A DNA stretch of 64,000 bases. It comes from Flaccisagitta enflata. Its lineage: Eukaryota; Chaetognatha; Sagittoidea; Aphragmophora. A model generated the notes under the pieces. The model did not search any database. It saw nothing but the letters and a program-made list of their open reading frames with translations, and was not told the DNA's origin. The position numbers and the translations under genes were made by a program. The stretch's first letter is position 1. Every line of letters begins with the position of its first letter. The stretch is from contig OZ231127.1 of assembly GCA_965153355.1 (NCBI GenBank), positions 84,506,001 to 84,570,000 on the forward strand, read 5' to 3'. Positions 22,401 to 34,660 of this stretch are shown here, in pieces.

Positions 22401-23117
22401 CAGGGTTGGAAGGGTGGATTAATCCATTTGAAAAAATCCTGGATTAATCCAAATGGACAAAATGGATTTTTTCAAAAAGATTTTTGAAAAAATCTGGATT
22501 TTTTCAAATTCTTTAATTTCTTTTTTTTGCAAAAATGACCAAACCTCTAAGGAAGATATTTTTCAATGATTTCAAGCCCTGAATGAGACAAACTTTTATT
22601 TTCTCACAGATTTTTTTCTGTCTTTGAACGTATGAGGGCTTTTGTTTCTGAGAAACTTTCTCTTGATCTAAAGCATCTCGAACTCTATGTGATTGAATCC
22701 AGGATACAGTAGAACGCTAGCAATCGATTTTATGAATTACATTTTTTCAAGAATGCGCCATGCATATTATCTTATTTGTTTTATTAAAGTTATGTGTATC
22801 CTTTTTTCATATCTAGGTGTACATAATTTTTGCAGAAATACATCTTTGAACCAGAATAACCAGGTGTGAAAAACATTTCCACTGTTGCCTGCTGAACTGC
22901 TCTATATTCATTTTATTAAACATTTATCTGTTACTTATCACATTTAATCATTGTATGCCCTATATCAATATCATAACCAGTAGTTAATCACATCGTATGG
23001 CGCATTTTTGTAAAAATCCATCGATTGAAAAAATCAACGATTTTATCCGGATTAATCCAAAATGGATTAATCCATATGGATTTTTAAAAAAAAAAAAAGG
23101 ATTTTTTAACAACCCTG
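22401..23117. mobile_element. hAT-like MITE inserted in Pao gag, right arm
   Basis: Starts CAGGGTTGG and ends CAACCCTG; CGATGGA flanks both sides in Pao orientation. Matches 15599-16305 except for a cluster of differences at about 22630-22715. Sharing by both arms means insertion preceded the inverted duplication. Confidence 0.8.
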
Positions 23118-25302
23118 CGATGGATACATCTGAAATGGTAGTCGCTTTCCCAATAAAATGTCAACAGAGCAACAAGTCACCCGAAGAGGAGGAGCAATAT
23201 AAACAAATGTGTTTGCGCCTCAACAAGTTTAAGGAAGAGGAGGAGGCTAGAGCAAATCAATTTAGAAATGCCACAGCCAAACAGATGAAAAGTTGGAAGT
23301 TTGTCAACAGAGTAGGTGGTGCAGTGCAGCAGCAGAAGATGGAGCCGGGGCGTCAGCCCGAGGCGACAAAGAAGCAGCCACAGCCGATCCCTACATCACA
23401 TCGATCAACTTACAACGCATCCAATCCTCAACCTCATCATCCAACTCAAACTCGTGTGAAACAGCAAGTGTTGAGTGTAGGAGAAAGGGAAGGAGAGAGA
23501 GAAAGAGGCAATAACAACTTTACCCCTCAGCCTCAGTCGTTTCCTCATCCTCAACATCCTCCTTCCGCCGTCATTCCTCCTACAGCGCCGGTTTCTAAAG
23601 AGAAAGAAGTCATGAATACGGCGCCGAATCTCTCGTCGACGGCGGCGGATTTGTTGAAACTTGACCAGATGCTGGTGGGCGATGCAAATGATGCAATAAG
23701 AAGGAAGAAGTTGCAAGAAGCAGCTGACGAGGCGTTTGCGCGACGGATGCAGGAGGAAGAGAGAAAGAAGTCGCAGGCGTCAGAAGCAGCTTTGGCTAAT
23801 CAACTTCCCGAAGTAGACCGTCAGATGCGTTGTCTCAAAAAAGATGCTGCAAACTTGATGAAGGTAAATGCGGCACAACAGCGTAGAATTCAACAAAATC
23901 GATTCGACTTGCGCGCAGCAAAGGCTCAAATAGACCATTTGCAGAAACATCAATATGTTCGTCAAGACTTTGATGCGCCAAAATTCCATCAACACCAACA
24001 ACAACAACATCAACAGCATCAACAGCAAGATAACAACGACGTGTGGTACACAAAAACCACAAAAAGAAAGTCTCCAGCGAAGGCTGGAGGACAATACTTC
24101 AACATCAATCCTCCTCCCACATATCAGGATCATCACATCATTCCAACTGCTCGTCAACCGGAAGTGGTGAATCAGCTTCCTCAGAGCAAGGCACTGGAGG
24201 TGTTTCTAAAGAGGGCTTCTGATGACAATCGAATGCGCGCTAGAGAGATCGGCCTCAAAGCATTGGAGAAAGGAAGGCCGGAGAAGCCGGTTCAGGAGCT
24301 CTTGTCAACGGACTATATGATGCGGAAGCGCAAGTTTAAAGATGCTGCGAAACATGAGGGTTTGACGGAGATGGATATCTTGTTGGAATTACCAAAATGG
24401 TTCTCGGGACCGGCTAAGGAGATTATTGAAACGGCGCCAATTGGCACAACGGAAGAAGTCGCAGAGGAGGAGGTGACCGCCGCCTTCAAAAAGATGGACA
24501 TCCTCCTCATGGCGAGCCGCGCCAACATCCCGGCGCTTTTCCACAAGATCACCGCCAAATCAAGAATCTCATCTGCCGACCATAAGAGACATTTTCATCT
24601 TGGGTCAAAGCTGCAGAAGATGAAGAGAATTGCGCAAACGTGTGGAGAATTGCCACAGTGTTATCGGAAAGAGTTATTGCAAGAGATCATCAATAAAGAG
24701 TTCCACATTTAGCCGACAAATTTTGGGAAAAGCATCACGAATATGACTTGCAAGGCATCCCCTTTTCATTCGACAATCTTGTCAATATGATTGAAACTTG
24801 GGCTCTCATTCAATGCAACAAAGGGGTGGAGAGTAAGCCCGCGGCGGTGGCAACAGTGGCAACGGGCGAAAATCCGCCATCCTACAATGATGTTTTGACC
24901 AATGGGAAGCAAAAGGTGCAGTAGACGTGCCGCTGCAATGTCTGCAGCGGCATGCATCCGACGGAAGAATGTAACCAACTTCTTTCTATTGACGTCGACG
25001 CAAGAGTCCAAAAACTGGCATCACTCTGCTTCCATTGCTTCACAAGTGGACACTTGGCAAAAGGTTGTACCAACAGACCAACGTGCCAAACTTGCAAGAA
25101 ACAACACACCACTATTCTCCACGGACGCACATGGGTGAAGAAAGGTGATGGTAAGGAGGTGAAGAAGGGAGGAGAAAAGTCCAATAATGGCATTCCATTA
25201 GCCAATTTCGAAAAATTCTCCGACGCTTCCACCACATCATCAACGTATACAACAACAACCACCACAGACTCGAACGTCATTACTCCAAATGTCGAGGCAT
25301 GA
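23118..25302 (+). pseudogene. BEL/Pao Gag, C-terminal half with zinc knuckles, right arm
   Basis: Same organisation as 13414-15598: a frame open from the insertion to 24712, a frameshift near 24700, TAG at 24922, then the three Cys/His clusters and a TGA at 25300. Protein sequence is the same as in the left arm; one third-frame SNP was seen near 24030. Confidence 0.82.
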
Positions 25303-25311
25303 CTGGCGGCA

Positions 25312-25605
25312 ATGGCCGCGTCGCGATCCGTGTCATCTTTCGACAACATCGTTCGTCCCATTGTCCCTGTAGTGATTGTAAATTGTGTGTCTGGTGAAGA
25401 AAAAAAAATCTTTGCGATGATAGATAGTGGTGCGGACAGAGATGTCATCAGCCACGACATCATCAACGATTTGCGCATTTTGACAAATATGGTCCAAATA
25501 AAGGTAGTGACAGTAGACAATTGTGTGACTGAAAACCGTCTTTTAGCGTCATTCACTCTTTGCTCCACCAACTCCAAGTACATCATCGATGTCAACGACA
25601 AGTGA
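25312..25605 (+). pseudogene. BEL/Pao aspartic protease, right arm
   Basis: Contains the catalytic DSGAD at about 25430 and is identical to the left-arm copy. It ends at a TGA at 25603, where the RT region continues in another frame. Confidence 0.85.
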
Positions 25606-26537
25606 AAAAGACATTCCTCCATTTCTCCGTGATCTATCCAATCAACCTCACGTCAGAGGCATAAAATTCCCAGAGGCGATGGGAGGCATCAAAATGATTG
25701 TTGGCGCCGCTCATTTGGACGCTGCCATCGCTCAAGAGCGTCGTCGAGGTCCTCCAGGATCATTAACATGCTTCAGATGCAGTTTTGGTTGGACAATTAG
25801 TGGAAAAAATGGGAAAAAGGTTTGGACGTCGCATCAACTAACGCTATTTCAACTAACGCTATTTTGGTTGATAACAACGATCTCCACGAAAAAATTGACC
25901 AAATTTTCTACCATGTTTCTGGATCAATTGTTTCCTCTGAAGAAATGGGCGATTCGCTTGAAAATATACGCGCCTGTGGAACACTGAAAAAGAAGATCCG
26001 TTTCTGCAAAGTGACAAAAAAGTATTATGCGCCTGTCACATGGAAATTTGACTTCGAGAAAATCATGGAGATCTTGCGCAAAGTGAAGTCTCGGCCTACA
26101 GTTATGAAGCGGCTCGTCAACCAACGCTTCTGCTTTAATCGCAATCCGGCCTTCAAGGACCGAGTTTTCCAAGAAGTTGAAAAATTCTACGAGACGGGCA
26201 TGGCGGTTGAGATTGACAGCATTGACGACAATGAGGACATCATCAAGCCGCGCTGGTACCTTCCCCTTCATATAGTTGAAGTGAGGGGGAAGTTGAGGGT
26301 TTGTCACCACGCCCGCGCCGCCACTGACGGCATCTGATTGAATGATCTATTGGTAGGCGGACCAAATCTGATGAACAGTTTGATGGACATCCTCATGCGC
26401 TTCCGTCAATGGAAGATAGCCTATATGTGTGACATAAAGGCTTTCTTCCATCAAGTTCGAGTCCACCCTGATGACGCTGATTTATTCAAATTTCTTTGGT
26501 TCAAGGACAGAAGCCTCCGCCTTGCAACATTGAATCT
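25589..26537 (+). pseudogene. BEL/Pao reverse transcriptase N-terminus, right arm
   Basis: Begins with the pre-RT segment DIPPFLRDLSNQPHVRGIKF and FRCSFGWTISGK, then is frameshifted at about 25814 by loss of one A and gain of 15 bp, lesions not present in the left arm. It continues through KPRWYLPLHIVEV to the shared TGA (26335) and NDLLVGGPNLMN. Pao sequence stops at 26537 just after motif A, so RT motifs B and C, RNase H and integrase are missing. Confidence 0.82.
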
Positions 26538-26603
26538 CATCACAAGATGAAAAGAAATCCATGTTTCCCAAGTAAAAGCAGGGAAGGTCACGATTGGACT
26601 CGG

Positions 26604-26995
26604 ACTGAAATTAGTGATGACTTCCTCGATATCGAATAAGAGACAAGAAGTGCCCAAAACTACGCCAGTTTACAAACAAATGAAATTAGGGCAAAGATTG
26701 CCGAGCTTTCGGCTGCGCTATGACAGTTCAAGCAATAAATTGCAATTTATCTCCAATGTTTGTGCGCAAAATTGGAATCATCAGTGGACGACAATTTGAT
26801 TTGAGACAAAGTTGAGGAGGAAGTCGATCGAAGATGGTAGAATGTTTAGAAAGCCGTCGGAAATATTTCTCGAAAGAGACTAAGGAGGATCTAAGGGCGC
26901 GCGAACATCGCCGCCTCCAATATAATAAACAAGTGACAATGTCAAGTCTAAGGGGAACAAGCGTCCCCTCGTTCCAAGCCTCTCCAAAGATGACT
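26604..26995 (+). pseudogene. Decayed ORF beside the palindrome
   Basis: One frame reads like protein (EISDDFLDIE, NYASLQTNEIRAKIAELSAA, LESSVDDNLI, KVEEEVDR) but has about seven stop codons. It may be part of the same or another retroelement; I do not recognise the family. It begins some 65 bp after arm homology ends. Confidence 0.35.
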
Positions 26996-27060
26996 TAATA
27001 GGACGGGAAATTAGGCTAATAAATAAAGATACGTTTTCGCCGTCGCGGAACATTTATTTG

Positions 27061-27074
27061 TTTCTTTCTTTCCT

Positions 27075-27118
<44 letters not shown>

Positions 27119-27165
27119 GATCTTTCTTTCTTCGTACCTTCCTATCTTCCGTTCTTTTATTGTAC

Positions 27166-27224
<59 letters not shown>

Positions 27225-27258
27225 TATTTCTTTCTACCTTTCTTTCTTCTTTCTTTCT

Positions 27259-27324
<66 letters not shown>

Positions 27325-27341
27325 TTTCTTTCCCTTTCTTT
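27061..27341. repeat. (CTTT)n microsatellite
   Basis: Long, slightly interrupted CTTT repeat. Phe/Leu-rich ORFs over it are artefacts. Confidence 0.95.
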
Positions 27342-27473
27342 CCCGGTCGCGCCCCTGTCTACAAAGTCGCCGAGAGATGTCCTTCTCCTGGAACCCGCGG
27401 GCGCGATGACGGGGGTTTATTAGTTGGGCCACCCCCTCGGGGGTTTGAAATGAGCAATTGGAATAAAAGATTA

Positions 27474-27475
<2 letters not shown>

Positions 27476-27567
<92 letters not shown>
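27476..27567. repeat. (GA)n microsatellite
   Basis: Uninterrupted GA run. The 130 bp before it (27345-27475) is GC-rich but shows no gene or tRNA-like fold that I can support. Confidence 0.95.
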
Positions 27568-27570
<3 letters not shown>

Positions 27571-27895
27571 TGACAGAGACTGAGAGATAATCAGAGAATA
27601 GATAATGCATCATGATGAGCCGTTGGTTCGGAAAGATTGATTGGGAAATGCAAATGAACAAACAACAATAGAACCTTTCTTTTACTCATTAATTCGTTTC
27701 TATTCCTGATATTCCCTCTGTCGCGGACTTTCTAAGTTTCTGTCTGTCTATTTCTCTCTAACTTCCTCCATCTACCGGGACAAATAAATATGTCTCCTGT
27801 TTTTCGACTGTCTAACTTGTCCTTCTTTCTATCGTTTCCTTTTGTTTCTCCGTCATGTTTTTTCTTTTCCTCTTTTTTACATTATTTACCCACCA

Positions 27896-27898
<3 letters not shown>

Positions 27899-27973
<75 letters not shown>
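27899..27973. repeat. (CT)n microsatellite
   Basis: Uninterrupted CT run. Confidence 0.95.
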
Positions 27974-27979
<6 letters not shown>

Positions 27980-28362
27980 AATTGATACCACGTCATCGGA
28001 CAGACCTTGAGGCCGATCTTTTTTCTAAATTTCTTTTATCTGCAATAAAAAGTTTACGATGGTGTTTTTTTTTTTCTCAATCAATTTTAGACAGAGAACG
28101 AAAAACACCTTGGATCAAAGAAAAATAGAGAAAGAAAATAAATGGGATTGTTTTCTAGGTCGTTAATTTCTTCTTAAAATCGGTTTTGTTTAGCGTTTGT
28201 TTTTTATTTGAAACGGATTAACCACTTGGTCGAGAATGAAAAGAGGGATAACCACAAATTATTTTGGAGTTTAGTTGCGTGTGTGCCTCTCGCTCTGTAG
28301 TTAATAATCTCTGAGGCTCGACTTACAAACGGACATACTGGCCAACCGACAGATTTTATAAG
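27974..28362. other. No recognisable gene
   Basis: AT-rich sequence without coding signal. Confidence 0.55.
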
Positions 28363-28383
28363 AAACAGACAGACAGACTGACT

Positions 28384-28429
<46 letters not shown>

Positions 28430-28430
28430 T
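28363..28430. repeat. (CAGA)n microsatellite
   Basis: CAGA units with CTGA variants at the left edge. Confidence 0.95.
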
Positions 28431-28480
28431 TCAATAAGAAGCAATACGTAATTGAGAATAGACAGAGATCGATTGTTTGT

Positions 28481-28481
<1 letters not shown>

Positions 28482-28555
<74 letters not shown>

Positions 28556-28604
28556 CGAGAGCGAGAGCGAGAGCGAGAGCGAGAGCGAGAGAGAGAGAGA
28601 GAGA
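28482..28604. repeat. (GA)n with (GAGAGC)n tract
   Basis: GA run containing about seven GAGAGC hexamers (28546-28588), showing expansion of a point-mutated unit. Confidence 0.95.
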
Positions 28605-29029
28605 AAATAAGTGGTCATCACTATTCTCCGACCTATCGTTTCCCACCATTCATTGCAATTACCATTATTGGGGTAGTCAGAGCAGAAATCTTCTTACCAA
28701 CTTCATAGCAGATTGTCGAATGGGGTCTCTCCATCTCTCCCAATCCATTGTTTAGGTAGATCTCGATAATCACGTTGGTGATTTTCCAGAAGTTGGCAAG
28801 AATCGTAGAAAAAAACTTTTTCTAGCCAACCAAAGCATCTCACTATTAGATCTCACTTACTCTCTTTCCATCTCAGTCTATCAAAACTTAATTATTACAA
28901 GCAATTAATTTTTAGCTGTTCATTTGATAAAGCTAAATTCGACCACCATTTTTTCTTACCTACAAAATCAAAAATAAGAATACCGAAAAAGAACATAAGA
29001 AAAAGTCACTGAAGACAGATAGTTTTGGA
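28605..29029. other. Upstream region of the zinc-finger ORF
   Basis: AT-rich sequence, no ORF. No TATA-type promoter can be claimed. Confidence 0.4.
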
Positions 29030-29067
29030 GGAATTCAAGTGTCATCTCTGTGACTTAAAATATATTC

Positions 29068-29970
29068 ATGGTCAAAAGTCATTTCAACATGCATGACCGC
29101 GAGCACCATAAGAATAAGAAAAAATATCGTTGCACCTACTGCGAGTTCAAAACCAGTACTTCCGCAAAACTCAAAACGCATGAATCAATTCATGTAGGGA
29201 AACCTTTAAAGTGTTCATTTTGTGAATTCACAACAAGTGCACAAAATTTACTTCAGAGACACGAACGCTCACATTCCAGTGAAAAATCTCTCAAATGTTA
29301 CTTCTGCGACTACGCATGCAGAAGAAAGGAGTTTTTGCAACTTCATGAGCGTAATCACACCGGAGAGAAACCGTATGAATGCTCCCAATGTCAAAAGACT
29401 TTTAAACAGAAAGCCCATTTGAATAGGCACGAGAGGATTCATACAGGAGAAAAGCCGTTCAAATGTCAGCATTGCGGTTATGCGTGTAATGATCAGCGAA
29501 ACTTGCAAAAACACGAGCGATTGCACGTAGGCGAGCGACCATTTTCATGTTCCTCTTGTGGGCTTACATTTACTCAGCAAGCTCATCTAAAAAAACACGA
29601 GAAAATTCATACCGGCGTCAAAAGGTTTCCGTGTGAGCTTTGTGACTACAGATGTAACGACAAGCGGAATTTAAAGGTACATATGCTCGTTCATACGCGG
29701 GAAAAACAACACAATTGTCAATACTGCTCTTTTGAATCTTCACTTCGCTCCTGCATTACATCTCACGAACGTTTGCAACATCTTGAATACATAAGCACTC
29801 AATGCCAGTACTGCGAATATAAGACAACGACGCAGTCTTCCTTAAAGATCCATGAAAATATTCACTTCAAGGATGTACGACATCAATGCAGCTTTTGCTC
29901 CAAATTATTTTCGCATCGCTGGACCAAAAAAAAGCACGAGGGGAAATGTGCGCGTGCGCAAGTCAGTTGA
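29068..29970 (+). CDS. C2H2 zinc-finger protein, ten fingers
   Basis: Continuous 300-codon frame starting at ATG 29068. It holds ten zinc fingers of about 28 residues, beginning near residues 21, 49, 77, 105, 133, 161, 189, 217, 246 and 274. Nine are C2H2; the tenth ends in Cys (KKKHEGKC), so it is C2HC. Linkers 3-4 and 4-5 are exact TGEKP; others are close (VGERPF, TGVKRF). Such arrays bind DNA in the nucleus as transcription regulators; targets cannot be inferred. Upstream, KCHLCDLKYI (29041-29070) looks like the start of another finger in a different frame, so the true protein may begin in an earlier exon or the gene may be broken there. A possible polyadenylation signal is at 30159. A single-exon finger array is common in expanded animal ZNF families. 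Confidence 0.8.
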   Translation: MVKSHFNMHDREHHKNKKKYRCTYCEFKTSTSAKLKTHESIHVGKPLKCSFCEFTTSAQNLLQRHERSHSSEKSLKCYFCDYACRRKEFLQLHERNHTGEKPYECSQCQKTFKQKAHLNRHERIHTGEKPFKCQHCGYACNDQRNLQKHERLHVGERPFSCSSCGLTFTQQAHLKKHEKIHTGVKRFPCELCDYRCNDKRNLKVHMLVHTREKQHNCQYCSFESSLRSCITSHERLQHLEYISTQCQYCEYKTTTQSSLKIHENIHFKDVRHQCSFCSKLFSHRWTKKKHEGKCARAQVS

Positions 29971-30158
29971 ACCATTTTGCACAACGTGCAGTATGAAGTG
30001 TCATACCACAGTGCTTTAGATACCACCACCGTGAAAAAGACCCTATCACCTGCATGCGAACTTCGCCACTTGACACTCATTGATCCGTGTGTTCAAGTCA
30101 CCATTGTTGAGATCATTTTGAAACACCTCGATCTAATGAATAACGGTTTTAATTGGTC

Positions 30159-30164
30159 AATAAA
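30159..30164 (+). promoter_or_regulatory. Candidate poly(A) signal of the zinc-finger ORF
   Basis: AATAAA about 190 nt after the stop codon at 29970. Position only; no other evidence. Confidence 0.35.
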
Positions 30165-30766
30165 CAGGTAGTGAATCACAATAATTTTGCCAAATTGCGC
30201 AGGACCAAACGGATGCTCGGAAGTCTTAAAATACCCCCCTTTACCTTGTTTCAATTTATCAGAGCATACGCATTGCGTATTACGCAATGTTGGATACTAC
30301 GCATTTCGTACTTGAAATTGTTAATTCTTCCGATCGAAGCTTATCCCTTACGGAGATAGACTGGTAGTGATCTTTGTAATTGCTGTTTATCTATCGCTTT
30401 GTCTTAAAGATGTTGCTGTGTCCTAAACTTATTGCTAACCTCTTTGTCCGTCAGTACATTTTTTTGTACAACACATGTAGTGTAGTGTGAACATGATGAT
30501 AAATTTTCTTGATTTCATTATCATTGGACAGATAGACTGACAGTAAGTCAAAAAAGTTACAGAGACAGACAGAAAGAGGCGTTAAGGAGCGACGCATATT
30601 CAGCCTTAACTTAAGGAAAACTAAGCTTTTTAGGTCTACTGTGATTTCACGCCAGTATATGATCTCTTTGTTTCCGTCTCAATGGAGAATGGGTGACCAC
30701 CCATGACCACCTTTGAGCGCATTCTCTCTCTCTATTCCACCCAACCATGGTGTAACTCGTCAATAC
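30165..30766. other. No recognisable gene
   Basis: Contains a 19-nt palindrome CATTGCGTATTACGCAATG at 30271-30289 and otherwise unremarkable AT-rich sequence. Confidence 0.55.
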
Positions 30767-30773
30767 AGAGAGA

Positions 30774-30829
<56 letters not shown>
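30767..30829. repeat. (GA)n microsatellite
   Basis: GA run with one interruption. Confidence 0.95.
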
Positions 30830-31692
<863 letters not shown>

Positions 31693-31919
31693 CCGACGTT
31701 TGTCAGAAGGTATGGACCTTGCTTTTGTCTGGTATGTCGTTTCTCAAAAGGGGCCCCAAATCCGGCCCCATATCTGGATGCTGGATCTGGAAATCGCTAT
31801 CTGGAGTGGAAAAGGCTAGCCAGATCTTGATTGCTTTAAACATACTGATCCTTGGTCAAAGACAACACTACAAGTTCCAGGAACAAAAAGTCTGTCCAAA
31901 TAGCGTGATCTTTGATGCT

Positions 31920-31938
31920 GTCTCTCTCTCTCTCTCCC

Positions 31939-31976
<38 letters not shown>
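31920..31976. repeat. (CT)n microsatellite
   Basis: CT run with a CCCCC interruption, directly before a LINE fragment. Confidence 0.93.
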
Positions 31977-31977
<1 letters not shown>

Positions 31978-31983
31978 ATACAG

Positions 31984-32300
31984 GTAGGCGCAAACCAGCC
32001 CGATATTGTCCTGCAAGATAAAGTTTCTAAAAAAACTTTATCATTGATATAAGCTGCCCCAGTGATGTAAACGTACTGTCAAAAGAAAATGAAAAGATAT
32101 CAAAATACAGTGGCTTGGGAAAATGTGGGATGGTGAATGCGTCATCATTCCAGTAGTGGTGGGGGGCCTAGGAGTAGTCTCTGAAAAATTCCCAGATTAC
32201 CTGAAAATGATACCTGCTGAGTTATCTACTGAGATGTGTGTAAAAATCACTTTGCTGGGAAGTGAACAAATCATGCGTTCTGTCTTGTCAAGAAAGTAGT
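31984..32300 (+). pseudogene. LINE ORF2 C-terminal fragment
   Basis: VGANQPDIVLQDK, then after a one-base shift ISCPSDVNVLSKENEKISKY, GLGKMWDGECVIIPVVVGGL and KITLLGSEQIMRSVLSRK with a stop. This matches the conserved tail that follows the RT in many animal LINEs (the pattern ANRPDIVV-DK ... VIPVVVGALG ... ILR-LS). Only the last ~100 residues are present, as expected of a 5'-truncated copy. The family differs from the LINE at 7405-11925. Confidence 0.65.
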
Positions 32301-32750
32301 ATGGGTGCTCTTGCTGATGTCCCTATACCTATTGGACTACCAACTTCTGTGGACTACAGTGATGCCTCCTTTGTATCCTGGCGATGACTGTTGCTACTGG
32401 AAGTGCCATTACGGCTGGAAGATGCTTAAAATCTGTACATGCTTGATATGGAATTGCCAATATGGCCATGCTCGACCCAATGTTGCTGCCTTTGATACCT
32501 GTGGCCCATGCCTCTCGAAACAATGCCTGAATTACATGCCTTTTTTTAGACTGGTGTTGCCAATACAGCCCAATTCGTTTTGTTCAAAGTTTGCCCTTGT
32601 TGGATTACATATGAAGTGGACTACATGAACCAAAACCTCACCATTACTAAAGAAAACAAAAATATTCTGAAATGCCCTTAGGATTAGGTCAATCCTCGCC
32701 TATCAGTCTGATGTTACCAAGATAGTTTGATCTTGTGCAAATACATGTAT

Positions 32751-32753
<3 letters not shown>
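32301..32753. other. No recognisable gene; possibly LINE 3' UTR
   Basis: Sequence after the LINE fragment. ORFs of 107 and 64 codons have no recognised domain. Confidence 0.45.

Positions 32754-32809
<56 letters not shown>
32754..32809. repeat. (CT)n microsatellite
   Basis: Uninterrupted CT run. Confidence 0.95.
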
Positions 32810-32811
<2 letters not shown>

Positions 32812-32927
32812 ATTGCATACAGCGAGTCATATTGCAGGTAGTGGTAACTAGTCATCCAATATCAACAAGCTTAATAGGCTCCAACATATAGCTATTTTTA
32901 TTGACTGGGTTTCATTTTATTTAATTT

Positions 32928-33065
32928 TGAAGATTTCTCAAAAGCACTTGGGGAATAAATTTATTTTTACTAGTTACATGTATATCAGCCCAATGCTACA
33001 CAAAAATGTAGAGAAGCCCTCTTCCATATGATTTTTCACTCGGATTTTCTTTTCAAGGCACAGTG

Positions 33066-33066
<1 letters not shown>
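32928..33066. mobile_element. Half of a foldback element (same family as 18386-18955)
   Basis: Aligns with the inner half of the palindrome foldback from GAAGATTTCTCAAAAGCAC through TACATG and CACAAAAATGTAGA to the terminus GGCACAGTG. Only one half is present. Confidence 0.7.

Positions 33067-33122
<56 letters not shown>
33066..33122. repeat. (CA)n microsatellite
   Basis: CA run starting exactly at the terminus of the foldback half. Confidence 0.95.
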
Positions 33123-33124
<2 letters not shown>

Positions 33125-33172
33125 TCAAAATGCAGTAGATATATATATATATATGCAGTTGATACAAACATG

Positions 33173-33352
33173 TACAGTGGGACCTCGCAATAACAGCCCC
33201 GCCTTTAAAGGTTCCCCATCAATAAAGGTCAATATTTTAAGGTCCCAAATGATAGTATTCAATGTTATTTTACCTCTCTTTAAAGGTAACCCTGAGATAA
33301 AGGTGAAAAATCTTCAGTCCCAATGGGACCAATGAGGCGGGGTCCTACTGTA
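33173..33352. mobile_element. 180-bp Tc1/mariner-type MITE
   Basis: Ends TACAGTGGGACCTCGC and GCGGGGTCCTACTGTA form inverted repeats with TA at each edge. Internal sequence is non-coding and contains TTTAAAGGT words in both arms. Confidence 0.85.
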
Positions 33353-33365
33353 TATAGTGAAATGG

Positions 33366-33625
<260 letters not shown>

Positions 33626-34471
33626 TGAGTTAATAATAGTAAAGACTAAAGTGGAAAGGAAAGAAAGAGAATCAGGATTCTGAAGTCGACCAACACACGC
33701 TATCTGGGATTGCTTTTTGGCTCCAGATTGTGATGTTGTGAAAAGGGCCAGAGCTGGCTTCTTACTAAAAAGAGAGTATCGAGAATATGGCCAGATGCTG
33801 CATCAAGATCTAGCCCTGGATCGCGGATGCGTTTTAAGAGATGACATATCACCTCTCATGTTCAAGATTCATCTTAGTAGAATGAGAGATCTCAACGCCT
33901 TGAAATGTGCCAGAATGAGAGAGCTCAATGGGTTGAGATATGTCAAACTGCTGACATATCTACAAATATCGTAATGTCCATAGACTGTGATAGTACAGTT
34001 GCAGCAGAGTTTGAGATGAATGGGATCTGGTTATTTTTCTCCATTTTCATGGCGCAGCAAACAAATGAACTGTTGGGAAGGGCCTAAATTAACCGGCATA
34101 GCGTGGCGCGCACTTCGAGTCGGGCCGAGGCAGAACAAAAAATCATCATTCTTTCACAAGTACGACTTTGCTAAATGGATTTTATACGACATGTGGCGAT
34201 TGCCTTTTTCCGTCGCAGACTCAAATATATAGAGACTAGCTTTCCCTTCCCCCTCTTCTTCCCCTCCACTTCCCCCTCCCCTTTCTCTCTCTGTCTTCAG
34301 GTTACGTCATAACATCTGATGTACAGGCGAATTGGTTCGTTTGTCTGTCCTTTGGAACGGACATATTTCATCTTTTTGGCCAGTTAATGACGCGAGGCAG
34401 CGAATGTGAAAATATCTTCCCCAGGATTTTAAAACGCAATTACATCTATCTATTCATTTATCCCCATTAGT
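33626..34471. other. No recognisable gene
   Basis: An 85-codon frame (33717-33974) reads like protein (REYREYGQMLHQDLALDRG) but has no domain I recognise. A long pyrimidine tract ending TCTTCAG at 34239-34300 resembles a 3' splice site without a supported exon. Confidence 0.4.
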
Positions 34472-34660
34472 AACAAGGCCGGAAACAAGGCTACCCCAGT
34501 CGTGTGGGTGGGCAGGGGCAGTGATAGAGAAGGACACTTGGGCATTTGGGTAGTAGCAGTGAGCTAAAAAAGTTCAGAAACGTTTGAGAGGTAAAAGGGG
34601 GATAAACCAACCGCCGACGGACCGACATAATGGGGTGTACAGTCGCGTAGCACACGACTA
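34472..34660 (-). mobile_element. Hairpin-ended short element, copy R1
   Basis: Reads AACAAGGCCGGAAACAAGGC ... GGGTGGGCAGGGGCAGTGA ... GGACCGACATAATGGGGTGT and ends AGTCGCGTAGCACACGACTA, the degenerate terminal hairpin. Confidence 0.75.

Larger units (their letters stand above)
19531..26537 (+). repeat. Palindrome, right arm (about 7.0 kb)
   Basis: Mirror of 12193-19123. Right-arm-only differences include an A deletion plus a 15-bp tandem duplication (CAACTAACGCTATTT) at about 25814-25860, which shifts the RT frame; a shorter GA run near 21470; and a decamer array at 20315-20440. Confidence 0.93.

Noticed and set aside
20713-26995. Alternative genetic code (stops read as Gln/Arg)
   Set aside because: Although many stops in the Pao and neighbouring frames fall where Gln or Arg would fit, all three stop codons are involved, frameshifts also occur, and the zinc-finger and carboxypeptidase genes use normal stops. 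Decay is sufficient, since every stop is one C-to-T step from a Gln or Arg codon.
27345-27475. tRNA or SINE head in a GC-rich patch
   Set aside because: No convincing A-box/B-box pair or cloverleaf could be drawn.
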